Source of the DNA: Frigoribacterium sp. CFBP 13712
Lineage (GTDB): Bacteria > Actinomycetota > Actinomycetes > Actinomycetales > Microbacteriaceae
Direction of reading: 5' to 3'
Length of the DNA: 64,000 nt
Assembly: GCF_014842255.1 (NCBI RefSeq)
Contig: NZ_JACYVH010000005.1
Span: 124,023 to 188,022 of the forward strand
A program made the position numbers and the translations under genes. Positions 1 to 7,860 of this stretch are shown piece after piece. Under the pieces are notes generated by a model. It did not search any database and was not told the origin of the DNA. It saw nothing but the letters and a program-made list of their open reading frames with translations. Every line of letters starts with the position of its first letter. Position 1 is the stretch's first letter.

Positions 1-739
1 GGCCGGCGTCATGGAGCGGCTCGCGTCGAACATGGCCCGCAAGACGTTCGAGTTCCTCGACGAGGCCGACCCCGGTCAGGTCGTCGCTCTGCTCGACGGC
101 GAACTGCCGCAGACCATCGCCCTCGTGCTCGCGCATGTGCGTCCGCCCCAGGCGTCCGCCGTGCTCGCCGGGCTCGACCTCGACGTCCGAGCCGACGTCG
201 CCCAGGCGATCGCCACCATGGGCACCGCCACGCCCGAGGCCGTCGGGATCGTCGCGGCGACGCTCAAGATCCGGGCCGGGGCCGTCGTGGCTCCGCGCGA
301 CCAGATCGAGGTCGTCGGCGGCATCCAGCCCCTCGTCGAGATCATCAACCGCAGCGACAGCGCGACCGAGCGGGCGCTGCTCGACGGTCTCGACGCCCGC
401 GACCCCGAGCTGGCCGAGGAGGTCAGGTCGCGGATGCTCACCTTCGAGGACATCGTCCGACTCGAGACGCGCGACATCCAGCAGGTGCTGCGCGGCATCG
501 ACGCGGCCGTGCTCGCCCTGGCGATGAAGGGCGCGCCGTCGGCCGTGACCGAGGTCATCCGCGGCAACGTGTCGGCCCGCAACGCCGAGCTGCTCGACGA
601 CGAGCTGGCCTCGCTCGGACCGGTGCGCCGGTCGCAGGTCGAGGAGGCGCGGGCCGAGGTCGTCCGCGCCATCCGCGAACTCGAGGCGCTCGGCTCGATC
701 ACCGTGCACCGCGCTGACGACGACGCCCTGGTCGAGTAG
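1..739 (+). CDS. fliG: Flagellar motor switch protein FliG, C-terminal part (5' end outside window)
   Basis: FliG is the rotor protein of the flagellar C-ring that touches the stator and sets torque and direction. The open frame runs in from the left edge, so about the first third of the usual ~335 residues is missing. Visible are the middle-domain stretch LPQTIALVLAHVRPPQAS and the C-terminal torque helix region FEDIVRLETRDIQQVLRGID followed by LALAMKG, both diagnostic of FliG. The frame ends at 739 with TAG. Upstream fliF would be expected outside the window. It is followed by a 141-base gap carrying a putative sigma-28 promoter for fliH, so fliG may end one transcription unit. Identity is firm; only the start is unseen. 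Confidence 0.93.
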   Translation, partial: AGVMERLASNMARKTFEFLDEADPGQVVALLDGELPQTIALVLAHVRPPQASAVLAGLDLDVRADVAQAIATMGTATPEAVGIVAATLKIRAGAVVAPRDQIEVVGGIQPLVEIINRSDSATERALLDGLDARDPELAEEVRSRMLTFEDIVRLETRDIQQVLRGIDAAVLALAMKGAPSAVTEVIRGNVSARNAELLDDELASLGPVRRSQVEEARAEVVRAIRELEALGSITVHRADDDALVE

Positions 740-777
740 CCCGGCCACCCACCGCGGCCCCCCTTCGGGGCAGCTCC

Positions 778-804
778 TAACGCCGGCCCGCCCCCGGTCG
801 AGAG
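778..804 (+). promoter_or_regulatory. Putative sigma-28 (FliA/SigD) promoter upstream of fliH
   Basis: TAAC at 778-781, a 15-base spacer and GTCGAGAG at 797-804 fit the TAAA-N15-GCCGATAA layout known for flagellar sigma-28 promoters. The same arrangement with the same spacing occurs before flbD and fliM. The expected transcript start, near 811, gives a leader of about 70 bases before fliH. The -10 is the weakest of the three (GAGA instead of GATA). Confidence 0.55.
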
Positions 805-880
805 TCGCAGCTGAGCACGGATCGCTCACCTCACCCCGGCCACGGATCGGCCGTCGTCCTCGAACGCCGAACGGCCCGTG

Positions 881-1699
881 ATGCTCGATCCCGTGATGAA
901 CCCCCCGGCCTCCGCGCCGGGCTCCGTCGCGCGTGTCGTGTATCCGACCATCGCCGGACCGGGGTCCGACCGCGCCGCCGCCCGCGACGCCGACGACGTG
1001 CGCGCCGAGGCCCGGGGCCACGCCGCCGGGTACGCCGCGGGTCTCCGCGCCGCCGAGCTCGAACTCGCCGCGCGCCGTGCCGCCCTCGAGGCCGAGCACG
1101 CCGAGCTGCACGAGCGGCTCATGGCGCACGGCATCGCCGCGGCGGACATCCTGGTCACGGCAGCGAGGGCGCTGGACGCCCGCGTGGTCCAGTCGGTCTC
1201 CGACGCCGAGGAGGTGCTGGTCGCCACCGCATTCGACCTCGCGGAGGCGGTGGTCGGCTACGAACTCCGCGCCTCCGAGCCCTCGGCGGACGCGCCCGCG
1301 GCGGACGCGCCCGCGGCGGACGCGCCCGCGGCGGACGACCCGTCGGCGGACGAGCCGTCGGTGGACGAGCCCGCGACCCCCGGAGACCCCGATCCCCGCG
1401 CCGGACGCACCGCCCGGGCCGCCGTCGCGCGCGCCCTCGCCGGAGCGGACGGGAGCGTCGTGACCACCCTGCGGCTGCACCCTCTCGATCTGGCGCTCCT
1501 AAACGAGTCGACCCGTGCCTCCTCGGCTCCGGGGGTCGTCTTCGCCGCGGATCCGTCGCTCGGACGGGGCGACGCCGAGGCCGATCTGCCGGTCGGGCTG
1601 ATCGACGCCCGTCTCGACACGGCGCTCGCCCGCGCGCGACAGGCCCTGCTGGGCGCGCCCGCGGACACCCCGCCGTCCACGACCGGAGCGACCTCGTGA
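881..1699 (+). CDS. fliH: Flagellar assembly protein FliH
   Basis: FliH is the peripheral stator-like partner that holds the FliI ATPase at the base of the flagellar export gate. The 272-residue product has an Ala/Glu-rich helical region (about 28-125) and a C-terminal part ending in repeated Ala-Arg helices, typical of FliH; sequence conservation in this family is low, so position between fliG and fliI carries much of the call. Residues about 136-164 are a 5-residue repeat (ADAPA type) coded by a 15-bp tandem array. GTG at 878 and ATG at 896 are alternative starts; ATG 881 is chosen arbitrarily among them, no clear ribosome site decides. The stop overlaps the fliI start by four bases (GTGA). 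Confidence 0.82.
   Translation: MLDPVMNPPASAPGSVARVVYPTIAGPGSDRAAARDADDVRAEARGHAAGYAAGLRAAELELAARRAALEAEHAELHERLMAHGIAAADILVTAARALDARVVQSVSDAEEVLVATAFDLAEAVVGYELRASEPSADAPAADAPAADAPAADDPSADEPSVDEPATPGDPDPRAGRTARAAVARALAGADGSVVTTLRLHPLDLALLNESTRASSAPGVVFAADPSLGRGDAEADLPVGLIDARLDTALARARQALLGAPADTPPSTTGATS
1286..1372 (+). repeat. 15-bp tandem repeat inside fliH
   Basis: Nearly six units of a 15-bp sequence beginning GCGGACGCGCCC start at 1286, 1301, 1316, 1331, 1346 and 1361; the first three are identical and the later ones diverge. The unit length keeps the reading frame, so gain or loss of units would only lengthen or shorten a flexible Ala/Asp/Pro linker. Confidence 0.85.
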
Positions 1700-3123
1700 C
1701 CGCGCCGACCGCCCTGGCGCCCGCCCCCGTCGCCCGCGTCGCACCCGCACCCGCCCGCGTCGCCCCCGCACCCGCCCGCGTCGCCCAGGCCCGCGTCGCG
1801 CAGACCCGCATCGCGGCCGCCCGCGCCGCCGCCCGCCCGCAGCGCGTCGGCCGGGTCAGCACCGCCGTCGGTCTCGGCATCACGATCGTCGGTCTCGACG
1901 CCGCGGTCGGCGACGTCGTCAGCGTCGGTGACGCGACCGACGGTTCGAACCTCGCCGAGGTCGTCGCGACGACTCCCGACGGCGTCCGCTGCATGCCGCT
2001 CGGCAGGCTCGCCGGGATCACCTCGGGCACGTCGGCGCGGTCGACCGGGCGCCCGCTGCTCGTCCCGACCGGTGCGGGGCTGTTCGGCCGCGTGCTCGAC
2101 GGCCTCGGTCGTCCGATCGACGGCAGGGGTCCGCTGGTCGGCCCGGGCGGCGGCCCCGTCGATCTCGTGCCGCTCGACCACGCGACCCCCTCCGCGATGC
2201 ACCGGGCGCGCATCGATACGCCGCTGCAGCTCGGCGTCCGCGTGCTCGACACCCTGACGACCGTGGGCCGAGGTCAGCGCGTGGGGCTGTTCGCCGGGTC
2301 GGGCGTCGGCAAGTCGTCGCTGCTGTCGATGATCGCGCGCGGCTCCGACGCCGAGGTCAGCGTGATCGCCCTCGTCGGCGAGCGCGGCAGGGAGGTGCGC
2401 GAGTTCCTCGAGGACGACCTCGGCCCCGAGGGTCTCGCCCGCTCGATCGTCGTCGTCTCGACCAGCGACGAGCCCGCCCTCATGCGTCTGCGCGCGGCCT
2501 TCGTGGCGACGCGGATCGCCGAGTCGTTCCGTGACGCGGGCTCCGACGTGATGCTGATGATGGACTCGCTGACGCGCGTCGCCATGGCGCAGCGCGAGAT
2601 CGGCCTGTCGGTGGGCGAGCCCCCGGCGACGCGCGGCTACCCGCCGTCGACGTTCTCGGTGCTCGCGGGGCTGCTCGAGCGCGCCGGCACCGATCGGGTC
2701 GGCTCGGTGACGGGCATGTACACGGTGCTGGTCGACGGCGACGACCACAACGAGCCGATCGCCGACGCGGCCCGCAGCATCCTCGACGGCCATGTCGTGC
2801 TCGACCGGAAGCTGGCCGTGACCGGGCACTTCCCGTCGGTCGACGCGCTCGGCTCGGTGTCGCGCGTGGCGTCGAAGGTGACGAGTCCGCCGCAGCGCGC
2901 CGCCGCGACGGTGCTGCGCAAGGTGATGGCCGCGCGTCGGGCCGCTCAGGATCTGCTCGACGTCGGCGCCTATCAGCGCGGGGCGAACCCGCTGGTCGAT
3001 GCGGCCGTCGACAACCAGTCGGCCATCGACGCGTTCCTGCAGCAGGGCATGGACGAGCGGTCGACGTCGGCCGACTCGTGGAACCGCCTCGCGCAGCTGA
3101 CCTCCCGGCTCGGGGGTGCCTGA
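1696..3123 (+). CDS. fliI: Flagellum-specific export ATPase FliI
   Basis: FliI is the hexameric ATPase that feeds substrates to the flagellar type III export gate. The 475-residue protein shows the Walker A motif GSGVGKSS (K206), the ATP-synthase-like segment DSLTRVAMAQREI, and the family stretch PPATRGYPPSTFS, followed by SVTGMYTVLVDGDDHNEPI. The length fits the family (~440) plus an unusual N-terminal extension of about 40 residues built from Ala-Pro-Ala-Arg-Val repeats. GTG start at 1696 overlaps the fliH stop; the TGA overlaps the fliJ ATG. Translational coupling fliH-fliI-fliJ fits their shared complex. Confidence 0.97.
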   Translation: MTAPTALAPAPVARVAPAPARVAPAPARVAQARVAQTRIAAARAAARPQRVGRVSTAVGLGITIVGLDAAVGDVVSVGDATDGSNLAEVVATTPDGVRCMPLGRLAGITSGTSARSTGRPLLVPTGAGLFGRVLDGLGRPIDGRGPLVGPGGGPVDLVPLDHATPSAMHRARIDTPLQLGVRVLDTLTTVGRGQRVGLFAGSGVGKSSLLSMIARGSDAEVSVIALVGERGREVREFLEDDLGPEGLARSIVVVSTSDEPALMRLRAAFVATRIAESFRDAGSDVMLMMDSLTRVAMAQREIGLSVGEPPATRGYPPSTFSVLAGLLERAGTDRVGSVTGMYTVLVDGDDHNEPIADAARSILDGHVVLDRKLAVTGHFPSVDALGSVSRVASKVTSPPQRAAATVLRKVMAARRAAQDLLDVGAYQRGANPLVDAAVDNQSAIDAFLQQGMDERSTSADSWNRLAQLTSRLGGA

Positions 3124-3542
3124 TGGCGCGCGTCTTCTCGCTGATCGGGCTGCTCCGACTGCGTCATGCCCAGCAGGGTCAGGCGGCGGCGACGTTGGCC
3201 GATGCGAATGAGCGGCTGCGCGAGGCGTCCGATCGTCGCATGGCGGCGCGTCGCACCCTCGACGACGGCCCGGTCGAGGTCTCCGACGCCGCGATGCTCA
3301 GTGCGATCGCGGCCTCGCGGGCGTCGACGCGGGGGATGCTCTCCGAGCTCGACGCCGTCGCCGAGCGTCGTCGTGCTGAGGCCGACGAGGCGCAGCGGGC
3401 CTTCAACGAGGCGCGCCGTGCCGCCCTGGCGCTCGAGAAGCTCGAGGCGCAGCACGCCGCGACGACCGCCGCCGACGATCTCCGGGCCGAGCAGACCGTG
3501 CTCGACGAGATCGCATCGCAGAGCCGAGGAGGCGCGACATGA
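3123..3542 (+). CDS. fliJ: Flagellar export chaperone FliJ
   Basis: FliJ is the central-stalk-like coiled coil that activates FliI in the export apparatus. The 139-residue product begins MARVFSLIGLLRLRHAQQ, like the N-terminal FliJ helix, and is almost entirely heptad-compatible Ala/Arg/Glu/Leu helix to residue ~130. ATG 3123 sits in TGATG with the fliI stop, and the end overlaps the next ATG (ATGA, 3539-3542). The family diverges quickly, so the assignment rests on helix pattern, size and operon position. Confidence 0.82.
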   Translation: MARVFSLIGLLRLRHAQQGQAAATLADANERLREASDRRMAARRTLDDGPVEVSDAAMLSAIAASRASTRGMLSELDAVAERRRAEADEAQRAFNEARRAALALEKLEAQHAATTAADDLRAEQTVLDEIASQSRGGAT

Positions 3543-4357
3543 GTCCCGTGAGCGAGGTCCTGTCCCGGATCGACGACATCAGATCGCAGCTGGAGCAGGT
3601 CCGTGCGGGCCGTGCGGGTCTGATCGACGCGACCGGCGCCTCCGGGTCGTCGGCCGATCGGGCCGCGTCGGCGTCGGCGTTCGCGTCGGCGCTGTCGGCG
3701 ACCGGTTCGACGCTCGGCTCCGCGGGGTCGGCTGCGGCGGCTGCGGCCGCCCTCGGTCTGACCGGTGCGGGTGCGGCGGGTCCGTCGGCGACGGGTGCCG
3801 GGGCGGCTGGGGCGACCACCACCTCCGTCGATGCCGTGAAGGGAGCCGTCGCGTCGGGCAGCGGGGCCTCCGGGGCCGATGTGGTCTCGGGTGCCGAGAA
3901 GTACCTCGGGGTGCCGTACGTCTTCGGGGGAGAGGACCGCAGCGGGATGGACTGCTCGGGCCTCGTGCAGACCGTGTTCAAGGAGCTCGGTGTCGCGATG
4001 CCGCGCGTCGTGCCCGACCAGGCGCGGATGGGTGCGGAGGTCGGCTCGCTCGCCGATGCGCGGCCGGGCGACCTGCTCGTGGCGAAGGGCGAGGGGCACA
4101 TCGTGATCTACGTCGGGGACGGCAAGGTGCTGCACGCGCCTCGCCCCGGCAAGGACGTCCAGATCGTCGACAACTGGTACAGCGACGCCGACCTGTCGAC
4201 GATCCGTCGCGTCGTCCCGGCGACCGGGGCGGCGGGTGCGGTGTCGGCCGGAGCCGCGGGGGTCGGTGCGGCGGGGTTCGGTGCACCGGCGTTCGCCGGT
4301 ACCGACATGACGACCGCGGCGCTGCAGCAGCTCATGCGGGCGGGGGTCGGCTCGTGA
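3539..4357 (+). CDS. NlpC/P60-family peptidoglycan hydrolase in the flagellar operon
   Basis: A 272-residue protein with an NlpC/P60 cysteine peptidase domain at about 118-232. Catalytic residues are visible as C139 in the motif GMDCSGLV, H187 in GEGHIVIYVG and a third polar residue H199. These enzymes cut D-Glu/diamino-acid bonds in peptidoglycan stem peptides. The N-terminal ~110 residues are a short amphipathic helix then Ala/Gly/Ser-rich linker, and the C-terminus is again Ala/Gly-rich; no signal peptide is seen. The gene overlaps fliJ and fliK by four bases at either end, so it belongs to the export/hook operon. By analogy with FlgJ or rod-associated transglycosylases of Gram-negatives it may open the wall for the growing rod and could leave through the flagellar export gate; that role is inference. 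Confidence 0.88.
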   Translation: MSPVSEVLSRIDDIRSQLEQVRAGRAGLIDATGASGSSADRAASASAFASALSATGSTLGSAGSAAAAAAALGLTGAGAAGPSATGAGAAGATTTSVDAVKGAVASGSGASGADVVSGAEKYLGVPYVFGGEDRSGMDCSGLVQTVFKELGVAMPRVVPDQARMGAEVGSLADARPGDLLVAKGEGHIVIYVGDGKVLHAPRPGKDVQIVDNWYSDADLSTIRRVVPATGAAGAVSAGAAGVGAAGFGAPAFAGTDMTTAALQQLMRAGVGS

Positions 4358-6123
4358 GCGGTCTGCGCACCCTGCCGTTCGTGGCGGCACCCGTCGATGG
4401 TGCGGCGTCGAGTCGTGGGCGCGCCGGAGTCTCCGCCTCGGGCCGGGCGACCGACGTCGTGTTCGGAGCGGCGATGCTCTCGGCCGGTGCTGCGGGTGCC
4501 GCCGGAGCTGCCGGTGCCTCGTCATCCGACGCGCCCTCCGCCGGAACGACCCGAGGAGGCGCGACCCCCGACCGCCCGGACGTCGCCACCCCAGCCGCCC
4601 CGGCTCCCGACCGCGCCGCGGTCTCGACGGCTGCCCCGGTGTCCGGAGCCTCCGAGCCGGGAGCAACCTCGACATCGGCTATTACGCATGGGGTCGTAAT
4701 AGCCGATTCCGCCGACACGGCGCCCGCCGACGTGGCGCCCTCCGACGTGGCGCCCGCGGCAGCTCTGGCAGCTGCCCTCGCGTCCGCGCCCCCTGTGCCC
4801 CCCGTACCCGGAGCATCCTCGACATCGGCTATCACGCAAGAAGGCGTAGGAGCTCTTCGCACCAGCGCCGCCCCCGCCGCTCACCCGGCAACTGCGGGCA
4901 TGTCCGCGGCGTCGGCTCCGGTTGCATCCCCCTCTTCGGCTATTACGCATGCAGGCGTAACAGCTGATCCGACCGTCATCCCTGCTCCAAGAGCGAACGC
5001 CGCGGTCGCCGCCGCCCTGCCCGCATTCCCCGCCTCGCCCGCATCCCTCGCCGGTGCCGGTGCGGGCGCGGGCGCCGGTGCCGGTGCCGCTGCCGGTGCC
5101 TCCCCCGCCGCGCCTCCCTCCGCCGGTGCCGCTACGCATGCAGGCGTAATAGCGGAAGCGAGCGCACTCCCCGCCCCGCTCCCGGTCTCGCCCGCCGGCG
5201 GCGGCGCCGCCGGCCCCGACGCCTCACCTGCGACGCCGCCCGTAGGCGGCCCCGTCGCCAGCCCAGCCCCCGCGCCTGCGATGCCGCCCGCAGCCGCTGC
5301 ACCCACGATGCCGCCCGCCGCCGCACCGATGACGACGCCCGCCCCCGCCGACGCATCTCCCTCCCCGTCGCTCGGCGCACCCGTGTCGCTCACGGCGGGT
5401 TCGGACTCGTCGGAAGCCGCGCCTCCCGCCTCCTCCGCGACCGCGACTGCGTCCGCGGCGGCGACCGCGAACGCGACTGCGACTGCGACCGGGTCCGTGC
5501 AGGCCGCCGCCCTGCCTCCGGCGCTCCCTCCCGCGGCGCCCGCGCCGGCGACGCCCGGGCCCGGCACGGCGACCGCTCCGGCGCAGACCCCCGCCGCCCC
5601 GCAGACCCCCGCCCCGCTCGGCCAGCAGCTCGCCCGCCCCCTGTTCTCGCTCGCCTCGGCAGGCCGCGGCACCCACACGGTGACGGTGACCGTCGCCCCC
5701 GAGGCGCTCGGCCCCGTCACGGTGCGAGCCCACGTGTCGTCCACCGGGATGCAGGTCGAGATGTTCGCCGGCTCCGACGCGGCGCGCGACGCGGTGCGGG
5801 CGATCATCCCCGATCTCCGACGCGACATGGGAGGCGCGGGTCTTCAGGTCGGCATCGACCTGTCGAGCCAGAACCAGCCCTCCGACGCGCGCACCCAGAG
5901 CACCGGGGCGCAGCCCGGCCAGTCCGGCCAATCGGGCCAGCCCGGGGACCCCGGCCAGCCCGGTCGATCGGGCACCCCCGGCCAGCCCGGCGACACATCC
6001 ACCCCCGGCACCCGCCGCCCCGCGGTCGACGCCCTCGACCCGACCGACGCCCTCGACCCGACCGCCGCGGTCGACCCGACCCGCACCTCCCTCCCTTCGA
6101 CGTCCCTCGACGTCCTGGCCTGA
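4354..6123 (+). CDS. fliK: Flagellar hook-length control protein FliK
   Basis: FliK is exported during hook growth, measures hook length and switches the FlhB gate to filament substrates. The C-terminal hook-length domain lies at about residues 430-512, with the pattern VTVTVAPEALGPVTVRAHV, then IIPDLRRDMGGAGLQVGID. The preceding ~400 residues are an Ala/Pro/Ser/Thr-rich ruler region, and the last ~75 residues are Gln/Gly/Pro/Asp repeats. GTG 4354 overlaps the stop of the hydrolase gene (GTGA). Product 589 residues, within the variable range of the family. Inside the ruler are four copies of a 34-bp palindromic sequence, all read in one frame as variants of SAITHAGVIADS. Downstream flgD and flgE agree with the hook role. 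Confidence 0.9.
   Translation: MSGLRTLPFVAAPVDGAASSRGRAGVSASGRATDVVFGAAMLSAGAAGAAGAAGASSSDAPSAGTTRGGATPDRPDVATPAAPAPDRAAVSTAAPVSGASEPGATSTSAITHGVVIADSADTAPADVAPSDVAPAAALAAALASAPPVPPVPGASSTSAITQEGVGALRTSAAPAAHPATAGMSAASAPVASPSSAITHAGVTADPTVIPAPRANAAVAAALPAFPASPASLAGAGAGAGAGAGAAAGASPAAPPSAGAATHAGVIAEASALPAPLPVSPAGGGAAGPDASPATPPVGGPVASPAPAPAMPPAAAAPTMPPAAAPMTTPAPADASPSPSLGAPVSLTAGSDSSEAAPPASSATATASAAATANATATATGSVQAAALPPALPPAAPAPATPGPGTATAPAQTPAAPQTPAPLGQQLARPLFSLASAGRGTHTVTVTVAPEALGPVTVRAHVSSTGMQVEMFAGSDAARDAVRAIIPDLRRDMGGAGLQVGIDLSSQNQPSDARTQSTGAQPGQSGQSGQPGDPGQPGRSGTPGQPGDTSTPGTRRPAVDALDPTDALDPTAAVDPTRTSLPSTSLDVLA
4674..4707 (+). repeat. 34-bp palindrome in fliK, copy 1 (perfect)
   Basis: ATCGGCTATTACG at 4674-4686 and its exact reverse complement at 4695-4707 flank an 8-base loop. 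The region is AT-rich compared with its surroundings. Read in frame it gives SAITHGVVIADS. Confidence 0.9.
4824..4857 (+). repeat. 34-bp palindrome in fliK, copy 2 (right arm decayed)
   Basis: The left arm ATCGGCTATCACG (4824-4836) differs by one base from copy 1; the 8-base loop is kept; the right arm (4845-4857) retains only CGTAG and AGC. Same reading frame as copy 1, 150 bases further on. Confidence 0.7.
4935..4968 (+). repeat. 34-bp palindrome in fliK, copy 3
   Basis: Left arm TTCGGCTATTACG (4935-4947), loop CATGCAGG, right arm CGTAACAGCTGAT (4956-4968) with two or three mispaired positions. In frame it reads SAITHAGVTADP. It lies 111 bases after copy 2. Confidence 0.8.
5124..5157 (+). 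repeat. 34-bp palindrome in fliK, copy 4 (left arm decayed)
   Basis: The loop CATGCAGG is identical to copy 3 and the right arm begins CGTAATAGC (5145-5153); the left arm keeps only CTACG. In frame it reads ATHAGVIAEAS, again the same frame, 189 bases after copy 3. Confidence 0.7.
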
Positions 6124-6135
6124 ACGGACTACGCC

Positions 6136-6582
6136 ATGCCCTCGATCGACCAGATCAGCGGAAGCGTCGACGCCGCGAGCGCCGCCGCGGCCCTCGCGAA
6201 CTCGAACGCCGCGTCGCGCACCCCGAAGCAGAGCATGGACAGCGAGATGTTCATGCAGCTGCTCGTCTCGCAGCTCAAGAACCAGGATCCGTCGTCGCCG
6301 ATGGACACGAACGCCATGATCGGCCAGACGACCCAGCTCGCGATGATGGAGCAGATCACCAACCAGACCACGACGGCGACCGAGGGTTTCTCGCTGCAGA
6401 TGCGCATCGCCGCGTCGAACCTCGTCGGTCGCGAGGTCAGCTACACGGGCGCCGACGGCAAGCCCGTCACCGGCACGGCGACCAGCGTCTCGTTCGCCGA
6501 CGCCGTCCCCCGGGTCACGGTCGCCGGGAAGGAGATCGCGTTGGATCTCATCTCCGGCATCTCCGCGACGACCTCGCCCTGA
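6136..6582 (+). CDS. flgD: Flagellar hook assembly/capping protein FlgD
   Basis: FlgD caps the growing hook and promotes FlgE polymerisation outside the cell. The 148-residue product carries the conserved N-terminal segment MFMQLLVSQLKNQDPSSPMD (about 38-57) and ends with a short beta-rich part, NLVGREVSYTGADGKP onwards, that matches the shortened FlgD of Gram-positives. It starts 12 bases after fliK; only a weak ribosome site (GGAC) precedes ATG 6136. Hook genes fliK and flgE on either side confirm the role. Confidence 0.94.
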   Translation: MPSIDQISGSVDAASAAAALANSNAASRTPKQSMDSEMFMQLLVSQLKNQDPSSPMDTNAMIGQTTQLAMMEQITNQTTTATEGFSLQMRIAASNLVGREVSYTGADGKPVTGTATSVSFADAVPRVTVAGKEIALDLISGISATTSP

Positions 6583-6660
6583 CCCGCCTCACGCCCTGAC
6601 CCGCTTCACGCCCTCGGCCCGCCTCACGCGCTCGGCCCCCCTCACGCTCTCGACCCCCTC
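6576..6660 (+). repeat. 17/18-bp imperfect tandem repeat between flgD and flgE
   Basis: Units starting GCCCTGACCCGCCTCAC at 6576, 6593, 6610 and 6628, with a decayed fifth unit from 6646, fill most of the flgD-flgE gap and overlap the flgD stop codon. Strand-asymmetric (C-rich on plus). No promoter motif was recognised; the ribosome site GAAAGG for flgE follows. Confidence 0.75.
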
Positions 6661-6684
6661 TTCTCCTCTCGAAAGGCAGCACTC

Positions 6685-7860
6685 ATGCTCCGCTCGCTCT
6701 ACTCCGGCATCTCCGGCCTCCGCTCGCACCAGACCATGCTCGACGTCACGGGCAACAACATCGCCAACGTCAACACCTCGGGCTTCAAGGCGTCGACCAC
6801 GCAGTTCCAGGACACGCTGTCGCAGATGACCCAGGGCGCCGGCGGCCCGCAGACCGGTGTCGGCGGCACCAACCCGGCGCAGGTCGGTCTCGGCGTGCAG
6901 GTCGCGGGCATCTCGACGAACTTCGCGCAGGGCTCGGCGCAGGCCACCGGCAAGGCCACCGACCTGATGATCTCGGGTGACGGCTTCTTCGTCACGCGGC
7001 TCGGCAACGACACCGTCTACACGCGCGCCGGGTCGTTCGACTTCGACGCCCAGGGGCGTCTGACCTCGGCCGACGGCAAGCTCGTCCAGGGCTACTCGGC
7101 CACGAACGGCGTCGTGAACGAAGGAGGCGCGGTGGGCGACATCACGCTGCCCCTGAACGGCGCAGCACCCGCCGTCCGGACGACGACGGCGACCCTCGGC
7201 GGCAACCTGCCCTCCGACACCGCGATCGGCGGCGTCGTCCGTCGCGACACGAAGGTCTACGACGCGGCCGGCAACGAGAGCACCCTCTCGCTGACCTTCA
7301 CCCGCACCGCGCAGGGCTGGACCGTCCGCGGCGGCGACCAGGCGGGAGCGCCCGCGACGGCGCTCACCTTCGGGGCCGACGGCCGGCAGCCCGCCGGGGG
7401 CGCCTCCCTGACCGTCGGCGGCGTCTCCGTCGCACTCGGCGGCATCACCGGCTTCGCCACGCTCAACACGGTCGCCGTCACCGACCAGAACGGCCGGGAG
7501 GCCGGCACGCTGCAGGGCTTCTCGCTCTCGAAGGACGGCACGCTCGTCGGCCAGTTCAGCAACGGCGAGTCGCTGGCCGTCGGTCGCATCGCGCTCGCCA
7601 CGTTCGCCAACGCCGGCGGTCTCGAGAAGGCCGGCGGGTCGGGCTACCGCGCGACGGCGAACTCGGGCGACGCTCGCATCGGCGCTCCCGGCTCGCCCGG
7701 CGTCGGCTCGCTCGCCAGCGGCACGCTCGAGATGAGCAACGTCGACCTGTCGCAGGAGTTCACCAACCTGATCGTCGCGCAGCGCGGCTTCCAGGCGAAC
7801 GCCCGCATCATCACCACCTCCGACGAGGTGCTGCAGGAGCTGACGAACCTCAAGCGCTGA
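6685..7860 (+). CDS. flgE: Flagellar hook protein FlgE
   Basis: FlgE polymerises into the hook, the universal joint between rod and filament. The 391-residue protein has the flagellar rod/hook N-terminal signature (LYSGISGLRSHQTMLDVTGNNIANVNTSGFK region, residues 4-35), the D1 segment MISGDGFFVTR, and the C-terminal signature MSNVDLSQEFTNLIVAQRGF with QANARIITTSDEVLQELTNL. Length is normal for Gram-positive FlgE. The ribosome site GAAAGG lies 11-16 bases before ATG 6685. It ends the hook gene group; a GC-rich, hairpin-forming gap follows. Confidence 0.97.
   Translation: MLRSLYSGISGLRSHQTMLDVTGNNIANVNTSGFKASTTQFQDTLSQMTQGAGGPQTGVGGTNPAQVGLGVQVAGISTNFAQGSAQATGKATDLMISGDGFFVTRLGNDTVYTRAGSFDFDAQGRLTSADGKLVQGYSATNGVVNEGGAVGDITLPLNGAAPAVRTTTATLGGNLPSDTAIGGVVRRDTKVYDAAGNESTLSLTFTRTAQGWTVRGGDQAGAPATALTFGADGRQPAGGASLTVGGVSVALGGITGFATLNTVAVTDQNGREAGTLQGFSLSKDGTLVGQFSNGESLAVGRIALATFANAGGLEKAGGSGYRATANSGDARIGAPGSPGVGSLASGTLEMSNVDLSQEFTNLIVAQRGFQANARIITTSDEVLQELTNLKR

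Noticed and set aside
740-777. CCCC-TTC-GGGG stem after fliG as a terminator
   Set aside because: The stem is short (about five pairs) and not followed by Ts; kept only as a weak possibility because a promoter follows it.
4674-5157. The fliK palindromes as a CRISPR array or as terminators
   Set aside because: Only four copies, unequal spacing of 111-189 bases, decayed arms, and they are inside a continuous coding frame with no cas genes nearby.
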